Origin: Romanomermis culicivorax
Taxonomy: Eukaryota; Nematoda; Enoplea; Mermithida; Mermithidae
Direction of reading: 5' to 3'
DNA length: 64,000 nt
Assembly: GCA_963922205.1 (NCBI GenBank)
Contig: CAWUHX010000118.1
Coordinates: 434,001-498,000 of the forward strand
The translations under genes were made by a program, and so were the position numbers. Every line of letters starts with the position of its first letter. Position 1 is the first letter of the stretch. The notes below the pieces were generated by a model. The model ran no database searches, was not told the origin of the DNA, and worked only from the letters and a program-made list of their open reading frames with translations. Positions 36,151 to 48,381 of the stretch are shown piece by piece.

Positions 36151-37028
36151 GCTTGAAGATAGGATTGAACCAAGTATGTGCTTCAAGCTGGAATAAACAT
36201 TTTTATATTAGATAATAGAACACATGTTATGACAACATTTTACCACATAAAATTCAACCATGAACTAAAACTCCCAAAATCCACAAATTTTAAAACAGAG
36301 TATCTTTGCTAGTATTCATAACAAAGTTTAGCAGTATTCTGAAATTTTTTTTCAGATCATAAGATTTTTGGACTAAATTTTTAATTTTTCAATTTCAAAT
36401 TTTCTGAAATGAATTTTTAAAGGTTTTTATTAAAGTTTTTCTGGTATTTCATAATAAGGAACCCATCTGCTATAAGGTGGATGTTGGGCATGCTGTTGCT
36501 GCCCATTTTTCAATCAGGAAGTCAACATGCAAGTCAATGATGGGTTCCCAGCAGGCGCAGCCAAATTTGCATGGCAATGGAGCACCAAAGAAAAAAAATG
36601 ATGATAAACATCACTCAGGCATTTTTATTTTTTTGGGAGGTTTACGTCAATGCCCCACGAGGCCCGAATAGAGCTTTCTTGCACCATTGGGTCCAGTTTA
36701 CATGTATCTAGTGTTATTATTTGTACATTCATAAGTACACGGTGGACAGTACACAGGGAGGTATGAAAGGCAATAAGCACATGCCTCACTTTCTTGAAGA
36801 TGTCAATTAGAAGACATACCATAGACTGCATCTCCAATGTCCTTCCTGCCAGTAGATACATCTTTTCCTCTGAGAGCCTGGGAGGTTTGCTTTGCTTCAC
36901 TAACTTATTGTCATCTACATGGTGAAAAGTACGTTGGTGACATGATATACAATGAGTCAGAGGAGGCTCTAAACCAGCAGGAGTCCCAAGGTCTGATCTA
37001 TGACCACCCAAGCTAAGTTACAGTATTG

Positions 37029-37105
37029 GTCATGTTCATTGTCATGTCATGATCATGGTTATGGTCATGATGGGTGATGGTCATGGTCATGGTCATGATC
37101 AAGAT
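37029..37105. repeat. CATGGT minisatellite, copy B
   Basis: Contracted version of the copy A array at 26341-26470, with a shift of about 45 bases between the flanking offsets. Confidence 0.7.
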
Positions 37106-38641
37106 CAATCCAGGGAAATGCCCATTTTGAGATGCTTCCACCAGACATGCATGACAAGACTTTTCCCCAAGGGGAGGGTCCATGGGCATTTTTCCCAAGG
37201 GGAGGGGGGATAGGTGAGCAAAAAAACAAAAAATGTTCTGCAAGCCTGTTTTTCATACAAAATATGCGCAAAAATCATCAAAAAAGCTATACTGGAAAAG
37301 GTTCAGGGATATGTTTGTCGATTTTTTGGGTCAGGGGATAGCCAGGGTCTCAGATATGGGGGTTTGCCTCCCTACCCCCCTATGTGCATGTATGGTTTCC
37401 ACTTATCTTGATCATCACTGATAGGTTCAATTAAAACCAGCTTTATTGTGTACAAAATGCCCTGATTCAAAAGCACCCTGTGTTGGTATACTACAAAAGA
37501 GTATTTACTTCTGTTCTGAGCTAATGCACCTGCCCTGCCATTGTTCATGCAAAATCCAGGAGCTAAATTAGGGCTATCCCATCAGCAATATTCATCAGAC
37601 ATGGCTCTGTCGAATTATTATGTGTGGCCTTCATTGCAGGATAGCCTTGTTGATATGGAACTTCCAAACAGTGACCATGTCTGAAAGTTCATCCAGAATT
37701 TTTTATGATCAGGAGCCCAAGTCTTTTGTTACACAGGATACATGCAAGATGGCACAGTCATTGATTGTAATTATTCATCATGGGCAATATGCAAATGAAA
37801 TAGAAATTGAAAACGCCATAAATCTTTTAACATTTAATCCATTCCATAGTGCGAATAGCAATATTCAAGTTGGATTGTAAGTCATGACTAAGAGGCTATG
37901 AAAATAGTTGTGAGGATAAAAGTTCCATCTCTGATTCTCAAACACCCCCTTACTTCAATTGATGCATTCCATCAAAATCATTAAATTGAAATTGGCATCA
38001 AAATGCCCAACATTTTTATTATATCAGCATGCAACCTTTTGCTTGAATTTCAATTTCCTCCTGATAATTTCCTGTTTTCATGGAAATCACCAGTGATAAA
38101 CCTTTTTCTGAATATCAAGCATTAGTGCACCACTTATCAATGGGATTGGGAAATTAGATTGGAGAATCTGGAGTGCCACAGAAGTAATTTATTATATCAT
38201 ACTTCAATTATATCCATTCACAATCTTTTGCATTTCCAAAATGAGAGACTCATTCTACAGTACAAAGAGTCAATAATTCAGCTTCAAGAATCTTACTTGC
38301 TTATCATAACTGGAAAAATTAGCTGTGACCATGAAATTGGTATCAATCAATACAGAATAATTAAAGCATTTAGAATGGTCATTGTGTGAATTCTGGAAGA
38401 AATATAAGAAAATTTCTGCAGGATGGGCAAGCTTACGCTTTATCGAAGTGCACAGTGGGTGGCAAATATTGTCATTAAAAAACAAGGTTTGCAATAAGGA
38501 TGACTTTTGACAAATAGCCTTATGAATAATGTTTACAAATGCATAATCATGCTGCACAAGCTGCACAATCTGAAGCATGAATGATCATTTACGAAATAAA
38601 GGACAGGGCAGGCACTACTCAACATCTATCCTAAGCAAATT

Positions 38642-40766
38642 ATTTTCTTTGCTATACAAAAAATATGATTTTGTTTTATGTGTTTTTTTTTCCCCAATTT
38701 TTTTTTGTTCTCTTTCCTCTGAGCTTTTTTCACTCTGCTGAAACATTACTAGATTATATTATGTTAATATCTCTGGATGCATATTTCTTTTTCTTTTTGT
38801 GCAGTTGTTCATTTTAGCGTATGTACATGTTGGTCATTTTCTTCAGTAAATTTTCTGCCTACTGGACCAAGTGCTAAAAAGGTGATCAAGATAGTGTACG
38901 AGCACATTTATTATGAGGTATAATCCAGGCACAATATTTACACCAGCCTGCTATTAAAATAGGAAAGAATCCATCACCCCAAAACTATCTCCTGAAACAA
39001 AAACGTTTTCATCCTTGAATCATTCCTTTTATAAGTATCCAGATTTTATAAGTATCCAGGTTTTTGTCAGTGCCTCAAAATTTTCTGCTTCCATTCACAA
39101 AAGTTTCCAAAGATAAAGCATCAACAATAAAGCATCTATTGTGTCACAAAGCCATAAAAGAAAAGACACATATGATGAAGCATCCCAAAAAAGCATAGAA
39201 AACAATATATAAGCAATTTTTAATGCACATTCTATATTAAAAATGAAGAATTGAAAAACCAATACTTGAAACGAAAGGTCAAAACAAACCAAAATTTCTT
39301 CTTTCTAGGATTTAAATATTTAGATGTTTTCTATTTGCATCCTAAAATTCTGAATTTAGGAATAAAAACTCTTTTATACTGTGGAGCCTAAAAATGCATA
39401 ATTTCAACCACTAGATACTAAGTGTGAGCTGACTATAATCTAAAATTGAAAAACAATTGAGAATAGAATCTATGTTGACCAAATTGGTGATCTCATATTA
39501 ACGGAACACACAAATTTGCACAGAAACAAAATATTTCAAGTAAAAAATTAACATTTGTTCTTTTTCCTGTTGACTTTTGGAAAAAAATATTTTTTTTCAA
39601 CAAACTGATATGTCACAATCTTGGAAATTGTGACACATAATTCGATTGTGCCTGCACAAACTTTTGTAATGTTAGGGAGGTGTTGTCAAGGATGAAGTAT
39701 GGAAGTAGCAAAAGCTTCAAAAGTGTGGGCAAAAGGGTGTAGGAAAGACTACTTATTACCTCCACCTTGTATATCACAGAGCCTATCACATAGAGTGACT
39801 GCCCGTGGTTAATGAGAGGGACATCAACAATCCTAGTCCTGGAAAGGCACGTGTGCAGGGCTGGAACCTTAGCCCAAATAGGAAGTTCCTGGAGGGAGAA
39901 ACCCAATTGAAAACTGGAGGGGTAAATCTACAAACCAGTAAGAGAGAGAGTTGGGGCCCAATCCCAACGATGTAGCTCATGGAGAAGAATTACCAAAATA
40001 TTCAAATTAACTCTTTATTAATATAAAAAAGGCAACATTGATGTAAACGGTTGCTTTGAGTCAATCCTATCCTGGAGTATTGCAATATGAGTTTGGTGGA
40101 AGAAACTCAGTATTTATGCTAGCGGGAGTCATATGGTTAGCAGCTCCTGAGTATGGTAGGACTACAGTATTCATCAACGCTTCTTGCAGGAGAAGAAGAT
40201 CGAGATGGAGACAAAAAACAGTTGATGCTGACCTAGGCAAGAAGAAGTCAGTGTGCATGCATCCTGTAGAGATGCAGGAGAGGATCTCTGGAGGGATGCC
40301 AACTCTGTTTGCTAGTTTTTTGTCAACTACATAAATAGATGCAAACATGAAAGCTTGCAAATACAATAACAAACAAGCATACTGTATGAGATTAAATGGT
40401 ATACTGTAGTTCCACTTGAGCTGCTGTCCATGACGTTTTGATGCTGCATGAGGAAATTCAAACACATTTTTAAGGTAAAAAATCCAATTTTCTTCTGGGT
40501 TTTGTGTATGTTCCCGAGTTGAGGAACCATTGTTCTCTTCCCGTATTATCAACTGATTTATTGAGAGCTGAAATATCACACAGAAACTTGCCTAACAATT
40601 TCTCCATCAACTGGATGATAATGTGTAAATTATTTGCGTTCTCAGTGTTAAGTGGGTATCGAAATTGTAATGTACTGCAGATGTAAATTCGTGTATTTAG
40701 AATAAAGTAATCAAGTTCAGCACCAGTTGGATGTTGACCCAGTGTGAACAAGGTGTGAATTAGGTG
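38642..40766. other. Intergenic between duplication copy B and the retrotransposon
   Basis: No gene could be supported. The overlapping - strand frames at 39613-39980 are proline- and leucine-rich and slightly GC-richer than their surroundings. They could be a repeat fragment, but they have no recognised domain. The rest is AT-rich with T-runs. Confidence 0.4.
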
Positions 40767-41458
40767 TGTCAGAGGGTCAATTCCTCTGACCTTTGGTCCT
40801 CTAATTACATCATTTCATTTTCTAAAGTTTCTTTATTGCTAAAGTGTTTTCATTTATTCTCAGGTAAACAAACCGATAAAACGGTTTGTGTCACTCATAT
40901 TTTTGGTCTAAAACAAACAAATGGTTGGCGCAAATGTTTTGCATATCACTGGCAGGTCGATGTTAGACGCGCGCCAGCGTTTTTATTCATTCTTAGTTTT
41001 TTCTTATTATTATTATTGTGACAAATATTGTCGTCCGGAGAATCGCCTCTCCCTTGCGTAGTATTGGCGTCCACCCCGTAGTTCTCGGACGCTGTGTTAT
41101 TTTGGGACGACGGTGACGGAGGAAAGGATCGTCGTCTTGTTTATTTGTATTTCGTGATACGCGCCGCGGGCGGATTTTGAGTGATAACGCGGCCTGAGAC
41201 GTTTTCGACGTTCCATTTTGAAGACAGGAATCGTGAGTGGTTGTGTGAGTTAGTTCACTTACTTTTGGTAGAGTTTCAGCTTAGGCCGTGCCCTGAGAGA
41301 TCCCATTGGCCCTGTGGCTCGCTGCTCAGGGACAAATTGGAAGGATCAGTTGACTAGGGAGGTTGTTGGCGTCGGTGTTTATATTTTCGGCGCTCTGCAC
41401 CTTTGTTTCGTACTTACATTCCTCACTGTATTTCACTACCTGTTGTGTTTTGCTCACT

Positions 41459-41464
41459 AATAAA
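41459..41464 (+). terminator. Polyadenylation signal in the LTR
   Basis: AATAAA within the LTR, repeated at 54291-54296 in the 3' LTR, where it would end the element's transcripts. Confidence 0.5.
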
Positions 41465-41561
41465 CGTTCACGTACCTCAAGTCTCAACTCACTGCTGTCG
41501 GAGTGAAATTAGTACTGGGTTAGCGTCAGGGGCCGTACCAGATTGGATCTCCCAAGAACCG

Positions 41562-41570
41562 CAGGTAAGC
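41562..41570 (+). promoter_or_regulatory. Splice donor in U5
   Basis: CAG/GTAAGC matches the donor consensus and lies in the leader ahead of gag. Such a donor allows subgenomic messages that skip gag-pol, as for retroviral env. The same site is present in the 3' LTR at 54397. Confidence 0.55.
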
Positions 41571-41603
41571 AGCCGAGGGCATACGACCACGTTAATACGA
41601 CAT

Positions 41604-41621
41604 TGGTGACTTGTGCAGCTA
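41604..41621 (+). other. Primer-binding site candidate
   Basis: TGGTGACTTGTGCAGCTA begins one base after the LTR. TGG is complementary to the CCA end of a tRNA. The tRNA species was not identified. Confidence 0.55.
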
Positions 41622-41633
41622 CAAAGGTAAAAG

Positions 41634-42977
41634 ATGAAGAAAGTATCGAAGCCGAAATTAACGATACGGAAGCAACCTGGACGACGGCCGAAAGTAACAT
41701 TATCGCAAATGGAATTGAATAAAGAGGATCACGACGAACGGATGGCAAATATGGAAGCAACGATCGAACAAGTAGCAAAGAAATTTGCGAATTCACCCGA
41801 TGACAGCAACAAAGATCAGACTATTGACGCAGAGACATATGATTATGCGGATCAGGGGATACAGACGTCCTCTGGTTCAGTATCATCCTTCGAAAAGATT
41901 AATGTAACTCCAAAAACGAATGTGGTATCATTTCATAATTCGAAATACACGCCTACAATACCGGAAATCGACGCAAAAATTGGTATCGAAACGAAACCGA
42001 GGAATGAAACCGAAAGACCGATGAAAGGGAATTTGCAGGATGTGGCCACTTTAGCCATCCTGGAATCAATGCAAAGAGCAGTCGATAAATCAACAAATGC
42101 CGTTAATGTCGAAAGAACGAAAGCAGCGCTCCGGGAACAAGAAATATTAGAACAACTTATGCAAGAAAGAGCAGAGAGAAAATTATTGGAAGAAAGGTTA
42201 CGAGAACAGGATCAACAAAATGCGAGAAAGATAATGGAAGAGGTCGAAAAACAAATGCGGGAGTTAATGAGGAAAACGGATAAGAAGCTCGATGAAAGAA
42301 TATCGAATTATGAAAATACAGAAATACTTCAGTCTGAACCGGTTAAAGACCATTTAGACAGAAGTTTAGAGAGAAAATTAAATTGGTTTGAAAATCATCT
42401 CGCCCAGGCACAGGCTCAAGGCGCACAATATCGAAGGATGGAAGATGAAATACCAACAACGTCATGGAATCGCGGAATGGAACAACCTATATCTGGAAGT
42501 ATCCCTCGAAATCAGCATGATTATGGACGATATTGCGAAGATCCTGAGAAAAGAATAAAGATAATTTTGGGTCGAATGAAGAACAAAGAAATATCAGATA
42601 AAATGGAGGCCGCAGAAATACTCAATTTTTTCGCCTGTTTGGAAGGCACATTCAAGCCTGAAGATACGGAAGATCTTAGAATTGAAGTACTTTGGCGATG
42701 TTGTGATTTTGAAACTTCGACATACGTGGATAAGAATAGTAGCTATGAAGAAGGAAAGGCAAGCGTGATAAGAATGATTGCTCCCAAAATGGACACTCCT
42801 GCACTTAGGAGGGAGTTACATGATATGAAAAAACGAAAAGGGGAGACGACAAAGGATTTTTTACGCCGAATAAAAACTTATGTTCATTTATTAAATTACG
42901 AAAAAACCGAAAATGAACGAAATCGTATTGTCATCGAAACATATTTTCACAAAGCTCCAGTTTACGTCCAAACGTGA
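41634..42977 (+). CDS. Gag N-terminal and capsid part, ends at in-frame TGA
   Basis: The ATG lies 31 bases after the LTR. The 447-residue frame opens with a basic segment, then has a long charged coiled coil at about 130-230 and a retrotransposon Gag capsid-like helical region at about 300-447 that includes a KRKGET-type stretch. Translation ends at a TGA (42975-42977), and the next codon continues in the same frame into the rest of Gag and Pol. The capsid homology appears to run across the stop. It is therefore either a nonsense change in this copy (CGA to TGA is a simple transition) or a stop that is read through. Gag would form the particle in which reverse transcription takes place. Confidence 0.85.
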   Translation: MKKVSKPKLTIRKQPGRRPKVTLSQMELNKEDHDERMANMEATIEQVAKKFANSPDDSNKDQTIDAETYDYADQGIQTSSGSVSSFEKINVTPKTNVVSFHNSKYTPTIPEIDAKIGIETKPRNETERPMKGNLQDVATLAILESMQRAVDKSTNAVNVERTKAALREQEILEQLMQERAERKLLEERLREQDQQNARKIMEEVEKQMRELMRKTDKKLDERISNYENTEILQSEPVKDHLDRSLERKLNWFENHLAQAQAQGAQYRRMEDEIPTTSWNRGMEQPISGSIPRNQHDYGRYCEDPEKRIKIILGRMKNKEISDKMEAAEILNFFACLEGTFKPEDTEDLRIEVLWRCCDFETSTYVDKNSSYEEGKASVIRMIAPKMDTPALRRELHDMKKRKGETTKDFLRRIKTYVHLLNYEKTENERNRIVIETYFHKAPVYVQT

Positions 42978-45476
42978 ATGGAAGGTCGGCTGCACGAATT
43001 CAAAAATATCGCCTCTTTGGCGGAGTTTGTAAACAAATTGAAAGCCGATACGACGGCCTGGAAGGAATTCAGCGAGGACCAAGAAGATGGCGAAGATGAT
43101 CGGTTGAATAGAGTCTATGAAAATAAAAGATTTAATAATTTACAATTTCGTCCGCAGGATAGTAATACTGGTCAACAACAACAGATTATACGGCCTCAGC
43201 AAATTTTCCCGCCACCACCAGCATTTCAAACCCCTTTGTCTCAACAGGATATTATGAAAATGGTTAATGAAGCGATTAGGAGTCAGGGCCCTCCAACTCT
43301 TAATCGTTGGGGAATCAATAATAATCCTAATAAGGTACCATATAATAACAATTTACCTGGTAGAATTTTGGGAAGTCCGTATCGTCGGCCATATTGTACA
43401 TACCACAAATCGAATAGTCATTCGTCTGAAAATTGTTTTATCCTTCACCCGGAATTGATCCAACCAACGGATCAAGGGAGGTCGTGGAATCGCGGCAATA
43501 ATTTTTATAATCGAAATTTTGACCATCGCGGCGGCTTTGTAAATCGTGGAAGAGCAGGATTTGCTAATTTCGGCCAACGGGTGCCATATCACAATAATAA
43601 CGTCGAACAGAATCCTAATGTGGCATATTATTACCGCCAAAATACCGTCCCGCAGCCACCGCCAAATGCTGTACCAGTAACGCCAACGCAACCGGTGAAT
43701 AACCCTCCGAATAATTCCGTAAATGTTATAAATTCACAAGAAGCTAAAAAGCAAGACAAGCCGGAAATTATAGCATTAGATGGAGTTTTGATAGAAAACT
43801 ACGAGTTAGGCTTGGGGAACGTTATCAATTCTACTTCAGAGACGAAGCCTAGACTCGCCAATGATAACGAGCACCTATTTTTGGAAAATTTTCGCAAATG
43901 TCAACCGTTATTGATACCCGTTAGGATACGGGGAGAAGAATTTAAAGCCCTAATAGATACGGGAGCCCAATCTAGCTTCATGAGGACAGATACAGCGTCA
44001 AGGCTACTGAATACGCCCAAGACAAAATTCCCTATCTTAAATTCAGTAGTAACAGCTGTTGGAAAACGAGTGACAACATATGGTCCTACATTTGTGTACG
44101 TCGGAACCAGTTTTGGGAATTTTCTGGCCAGATTCGCATTACTAGATAACCTAAATGAAGGTATTATATTGGGTCTAGATTTTCTAACCCATCCTAGTAT
44201 ACAGGCGTCTATCGATTTTCGAAACGGCCACATACGCCTAGCAAATGTAGAGAAACAAATTATTAGTGAGACATTATTCGACGATGCGCAAATACCGTCC
44301 CGTTTACCGATCCCTACGAATCCAATGGTTCTCGATTACGTACCTCTACAAGAGGAAGTCAAAGAAGAAGACCTACCTGAATTAGAAAGTGACGAGGATC
44401 AAGAACAAGTGATGCGAATTACTGAAATGAACGAAGAAACCTTTATTTGGACAAAAAACGGGACATATATTCCCCCAAATACCACTTCTTTTGTGCAAGC
44501 TGTGGTTTGGCCACAGAAAGATTGGGCAAAGGGTCCTATAGTGGTGGAAGAAACGGGGAAAGATACCTTATTTGACATCGATGCCTCAATCGTGGACGCT
44601 AGAGACAACAATTTTCGTATCCTACTCATAAATGAGACAAACAAGGGAATCAAACTGCGTGGCAACGAGTTGATAGCCAAGACCAAAACAAAGTTCGTGG
44701 GGCCAGAATTTGATGAAAAAGTACATCAACTGCAATCGGAGCCCCAAACTCAGTGGCAAATCGAACCCGAATTCGTCAAAATAGTTACGCAGTTGGTAAA
44801 AGAATCGAGTGTCGATAGAGAAGGACAACAACAGCTTATGAATGTCTTACTCAAGCATAGGCAGGCATTCAGCATGAAAGACGACCCTTTAACAATGACC
44901 CACGAAGCAGAACACAAGATCAATACAGGAGACGCGTTACCTGTCCAAAAACACTACTGGAGAGCGCCAATTATGCAAAGAGATATAATTCGAGAACATG
45001 TAAAAGACATGATGGAAAAGGGTGTCATCGAGCCTTCTAGAAGCCCTTGGGCTGCGCCATTGTTTTTAGTAGGCAAAAAAGATGGCACATGGAGACCAGT
45101 AGTCGACTACAGAGGAATCAATCAAGTGACGAAAGACGACAAATTTCCAATACCTCGAATAGATGATTATTTAGATGCGCTGGGAGGAGCACGGTACTTT
45201 TCTACTTTGGATTTAAAGTCGGGGTATTGGCAGGTACCCATGCACTCCGAATCAAAAGAAAAAACAGCATTTATATGTCAAGAAGGTTTGTTCCAGTTCA
45301 AGGTGATGCCGTTCGGTCTAAAGAATGCTCCCGCGGAATTTCAACGACTCATGGAACGAATTTTGTACCCATACGTATGGAAAATATGCCTAGTATATAT
45401 CGACGATGTTATAATTTTTTCAAAAACCGTCGAAGAGCATATATTTAGAGTTTATAGACAATATTTCGATGTCTAA
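42978..45476 (+). pseudogene. Gag zinc knuckle, protease and reverse transcriptase (frameshifted)
   Basis: This 832-codon frame is in the same frame as gag, directly after its TGA. Residues 140-153 form a C-x2-H-x4-H-x4-C zinc-knuckle variant. Residues 155-255 are rich in Asn, Arg, Gly and Pro. The aspartic protease has D327-T-G-A and an ILGLDF motif at 397-402. Reverse transcriptase runs from about 650, with [19 protein letters not shown] and the catalytic Y-I-D809-D810. The frame ends shortly after YIDD at a TAA that lies inside the RT domain. Homology resumes one frame away at about 45473, which is best explained by loss of a single base. In intact relatives these domains are released from a polyprotein by the protease. 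Confidence 0.9.
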
Positions 45477-47668
45477 CAAACGCGAACCTCACACTAAAAC
45501 CTGACAAATGTTCCTTTATGCCAGCCAGTGTGAAATTCTTAGGCCACATATTGGACAAGAACGGAATGTCAGTGGATCCACAAAAGATAGAAGCGGTAAA
45601 AAATTTCGAAGTACCCAAGTCCATCAAGCAGCTGCAAAAGTTCTTGGGATTAGTGCAGTGGTCTAAACGTTTCATTCACAATTTAGCCTTTATCGCCCAG
45701 CCCTTATTTAAAGCCCTCGCAAAGAAAAATAGGAAGGAAAAGTTTGAACTTTCAGAGGAGCAGTTAGCAGCTTTCGAAAGTGTAAAGAATGCCCTAATGA
45801 CGGCACCCTTCCTCCGATACCCAGTATTTGACGGGTCAGCAAGATTTGTAATTCAAACAGATGCCTCAGGAACGGCAATAGGGGCAATTTTGTATCAAGA
45901 AACGGAAAATGATCGATGGACAATAGCCTACTCGAGTCGAGTTTTAAACGACGCGGAAACAAGGTATTCAACGACAGAAAGAGAATGTTTGGCAGTAGTT
46001 TACGGGTTCAAGCAGTATAGGCATTACGTGATGGGGTTTAGGGTCACGATCAGGACAGATCATAAACCACTCACGTGGCTCTCCGCAGAGAAACAGCAAA
46101 ATCAAAGGTTGTTAAAATGGGCTTTATATCTCGGCCAATTTAATTATATATTCGAATACGTAGCGGGACGAGAAAACGCCTTCGCAGATTTCTTATCACG
46201 ATCCGAAGAAAAGGAGAAGACTCGAAATAAAAGGCAAGAAACAAAGGAAGAAATCGAAGAGGAGAAAGCGACTACGGAACCCGAATGCATGGCGGTTACG
46301 AGAGCCATGACGAGGCAAATGCTTGAACCTGAGACTCAGGAAACATTCATTGATCCCCCACCGCCGACCCAGCAAGAAATAGATCAAACACCGAAAGAAG
46401 TGAAAAAAGATTCCGAATTATTCTCCCTGGAATTAGTTAAGAAACAACAACAATTGGATCCGAAGTTGGTGGACATTTTTCGGAACGTTGCTGAAAATAG
46501 TTCGAAAAAATACTTTAATAGTTTTCACTTGGAAAACGGAGTATTATACCGTGAAAATGCCCATGGAAAAAGCCAACTAGTGATCCCATCAAGACTTAGA
46601 CACCTCATCTTACATCAATATCACGGCGATACATTAATGGGACACCAGGGAATAGATAGAATTATCGCCGCGATAGGAAACAAGTTTTGGTGGCCAAATA
46701 TGGAAAACGACATTATTAAATGGATAAAATCCTGCGTCGTTTGCCAACTGTGCCGCCCCATAGCAAATCCGATCCAACCACTTAACCCAATACCCGTCTC
46801 GTATCCTTGGGAGATAGTAGCAACCGATGTGGTCAGTATTTCGCCCCTTCGAGAAAAAAGACCATACGTTATTGTATTTATGGACTATTTCACGAAATGG
46901 GTCGAAGCAAAATGCATCCCAGATCAAAAGGCCGACACAATAGTGAAGGCATTTATGGAAAAGGTCATTTATACGCACGGCACACCGAAACACCTGCTGA
47001 GTGACCAAGGCTCAGCATATATGTCCGAGTTAATGCGCAACGTGTGCGATCTCTTAAAAATAAAGAAAATAAATACAACACCATACCACCCGCAATGCAA
47101 TGGTATGGTGGAGAGATTCAATAGAACGTTAATAGAACAAATTAGGAGAGTCGCGATAACCGACCCAGACGATTGGCCACACTATCTCGAGCAAATTTTA
47201 TTTGCATATCGGATTACGCCGCACAAAACAACGAAAAATTCCCCCCATAGCCTACTGTACGGGCACGAGGCTAGGTTTCAATTGGATAATGAGATAGCGA
47301 GGCCAATAATTATCCAGAATAATTACGATACCTACAGATACATGTTAACGGAGCACCTCCTTAACACGTATAAAATCATAAATGAAAACCATAAAAAATC
47401 CGCGGCCGAAAGGAAACTACAGTACGATAAGAAGGCTCGCGAAAAAACATTCCAAACGGGAGAACTTGTTCTCTACCAAAAGGGAATTATCAAAGGAAAG
47501 GCCGATACAACAAACGACGGTCCGTACGAAGTAATTGAGACATCGAATTTAGAAAAAAATGTCATTAAAATACGTCGCGCTGGGAAACCAGATTCGCGCG
47601 TACAAATAGTTTCTGTAAATCGCGTAATGCCTTTTGTTACGCGAACGCCCGATTTTTACTGTAATTAA
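45473..47668 (+). pseudogene. RT thumb, RNase H and integrase (continuation after frameshift)
   Basis: Homology begins at about 45473, although the first ATG in this frame is at 45518; residues here count from that ATG (716 in all). RT thumb occupies 1-60. RNase H has TD115AS, the TERE block at 153-156 and TD181HKPL. A charged linker covers about 228-300. Integrase has an HHCC zinc-binding part (H369, H376, C406, C409) and catalytic D437, D496 and E532, spaced as D35E. GPY/F-type G-P-Y-E-V follows near 666. Apart from the frameshift upstream, no stop interrupts RNase H or integrase. Integrase would insert the cDNA copy. The frame ends 5.9 kb before the 3' LTR. Confidence 0.9.
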
Positions 47669-48067
47669 CAATTCATTTTTATCGTTTTCGTTGTGCATTT
47701 TGTTAGGATTAATTTTATGTGTATTTTCTAATGCCCTATGTATTATATTTTTTCTAACCTTTCCCCCTTTCTCCTTTTTCAATTTTTAATTGTACTGACT
47801 TATTTTTGGCAACTTTATGGCAAGTTTTAGGCATTTTCCAAAAAATTACGACGCCGGAAAATTTTTAATGGGCGAAATAATATTTTTTCATGCGCTCAGT
47901 GTGAAAGAATTAAATCTTTATAAGTCCCGGGAGAATCTTCCCCGAATCATTGAAGTCGCGAAGCCGAGGAATTATGGAATTATTTTTTAGATTTCATTTG
48001 CAAAGCGTTAGTGTATTAGTAATTTTCGTCGATTGGAAATTTCAAGAAATTCGGATCCAAACGCGAT
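47669..48067 (+). other. Spacer between integrase and the ORF3 leader exon
   Basis: A 400-base AT-rich spacer without a long open frame. AG sites such as TTTCAAG near 48045 could act as acceptors for splicing from the U5 donor to the ORF3 message. Confidence 0.4.
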
Positions 48068-48152
48068 ATGGCAACGTCCACTATCGTCGAAGTTGATAGC
48101 ACCTTCGGGCAGCCGCAAGATCGGCAAGATAATACGAATTTTCAACTCAGTA
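48068..48152 (+). CDS. Candidate leader exon of ORF3
   Basis: The ATG at 48068 opens a 28-codon frame plus one base, ending exactly before a near-perfect donor, GTAAGTAT (48153). A splice from here to an AG at 48381-48382 leaves exon 2 starting at 48383 in the phase needed to enter the long ORF3 frame, and the codon across the junction is a sense codon. The 230-base intron contains in-frame stops, so reading through unspliced RNA would fail. The acceptor (GAAGATTAG) has a poor pyrimidine tract, which is the weak point. Confidence 0.55.
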
Positions 48153-48381
48153 GTAAGTATTGGAAAGGTAGAATGTATGTTGAAATTTTTCGGAATAGGA
48201 CTCTAAGTTGACCGGCCGGCAATTTATATGCCGAGGATTTTGGGTGTTTGAGAGCCTGATCAACTCCCCTTCGTCCAAATTTATTCTTGTGCATTTGAGT
48301 CGTTTTTGTTTCGAAATTATTGTTAAAAATTGTAGTTAGAAAATTGTGTGGAAATTTTAAGATTACAATATTCGAAGATTA

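Larger units (their letters stand above)
32400..38641. repeat. Segmental duplication, copy B
   Basis: Direct repeat of copy A. Weak similarity starts near 32402 and clear similarity near 32505. It differs from copy A by a solo LTR (32647-33399), by loss of a segment matching about 23260-23760, and by a shorter minisatellite. The open frame at 33786-34001 is unsupported. The region 38160-38578 is the diverged right portion and holds no gene. Confidence 0.85.
40767..41602 (+). repeat. 5' LTR
   Basis: Starts TGTCAGAGGG and ends TAATACGACA. It differs from the 3' LTR at four positions only (near 41209, 41374, 41391 and 41515), all transitions. An AATAAA at 41459-41464 can serve as the polyadenylation signal. 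A strong splice donor, CAG/GTAAGC, lies at 41565 in the part that would be transcribed as U5. Confidence 0.95.

Noticed and set aside
39613-39980. Small secreted protein gene
   Set aside because: Overlapping frames in two phases, no splice or start context, and no recognised motif.
41403-41609. Small ORF inside each LTR
   Set aside because: It spans the polyadenylation signal and LTR end, and differs after the LTR border.
42975-42977. Alternative genetic code reading TGA as sense
   Set aside because: Other frames here, including ORF3 and the oxygenase, contain no in-frame TGA; only this one copy shows it.
45471-45520. Programmed frameshift in pol
   Set aside because: The break lies inside the RT domain just after YIDD, not at a domain border, and no slippery heptamer is seen; a one-base loss is simpler.
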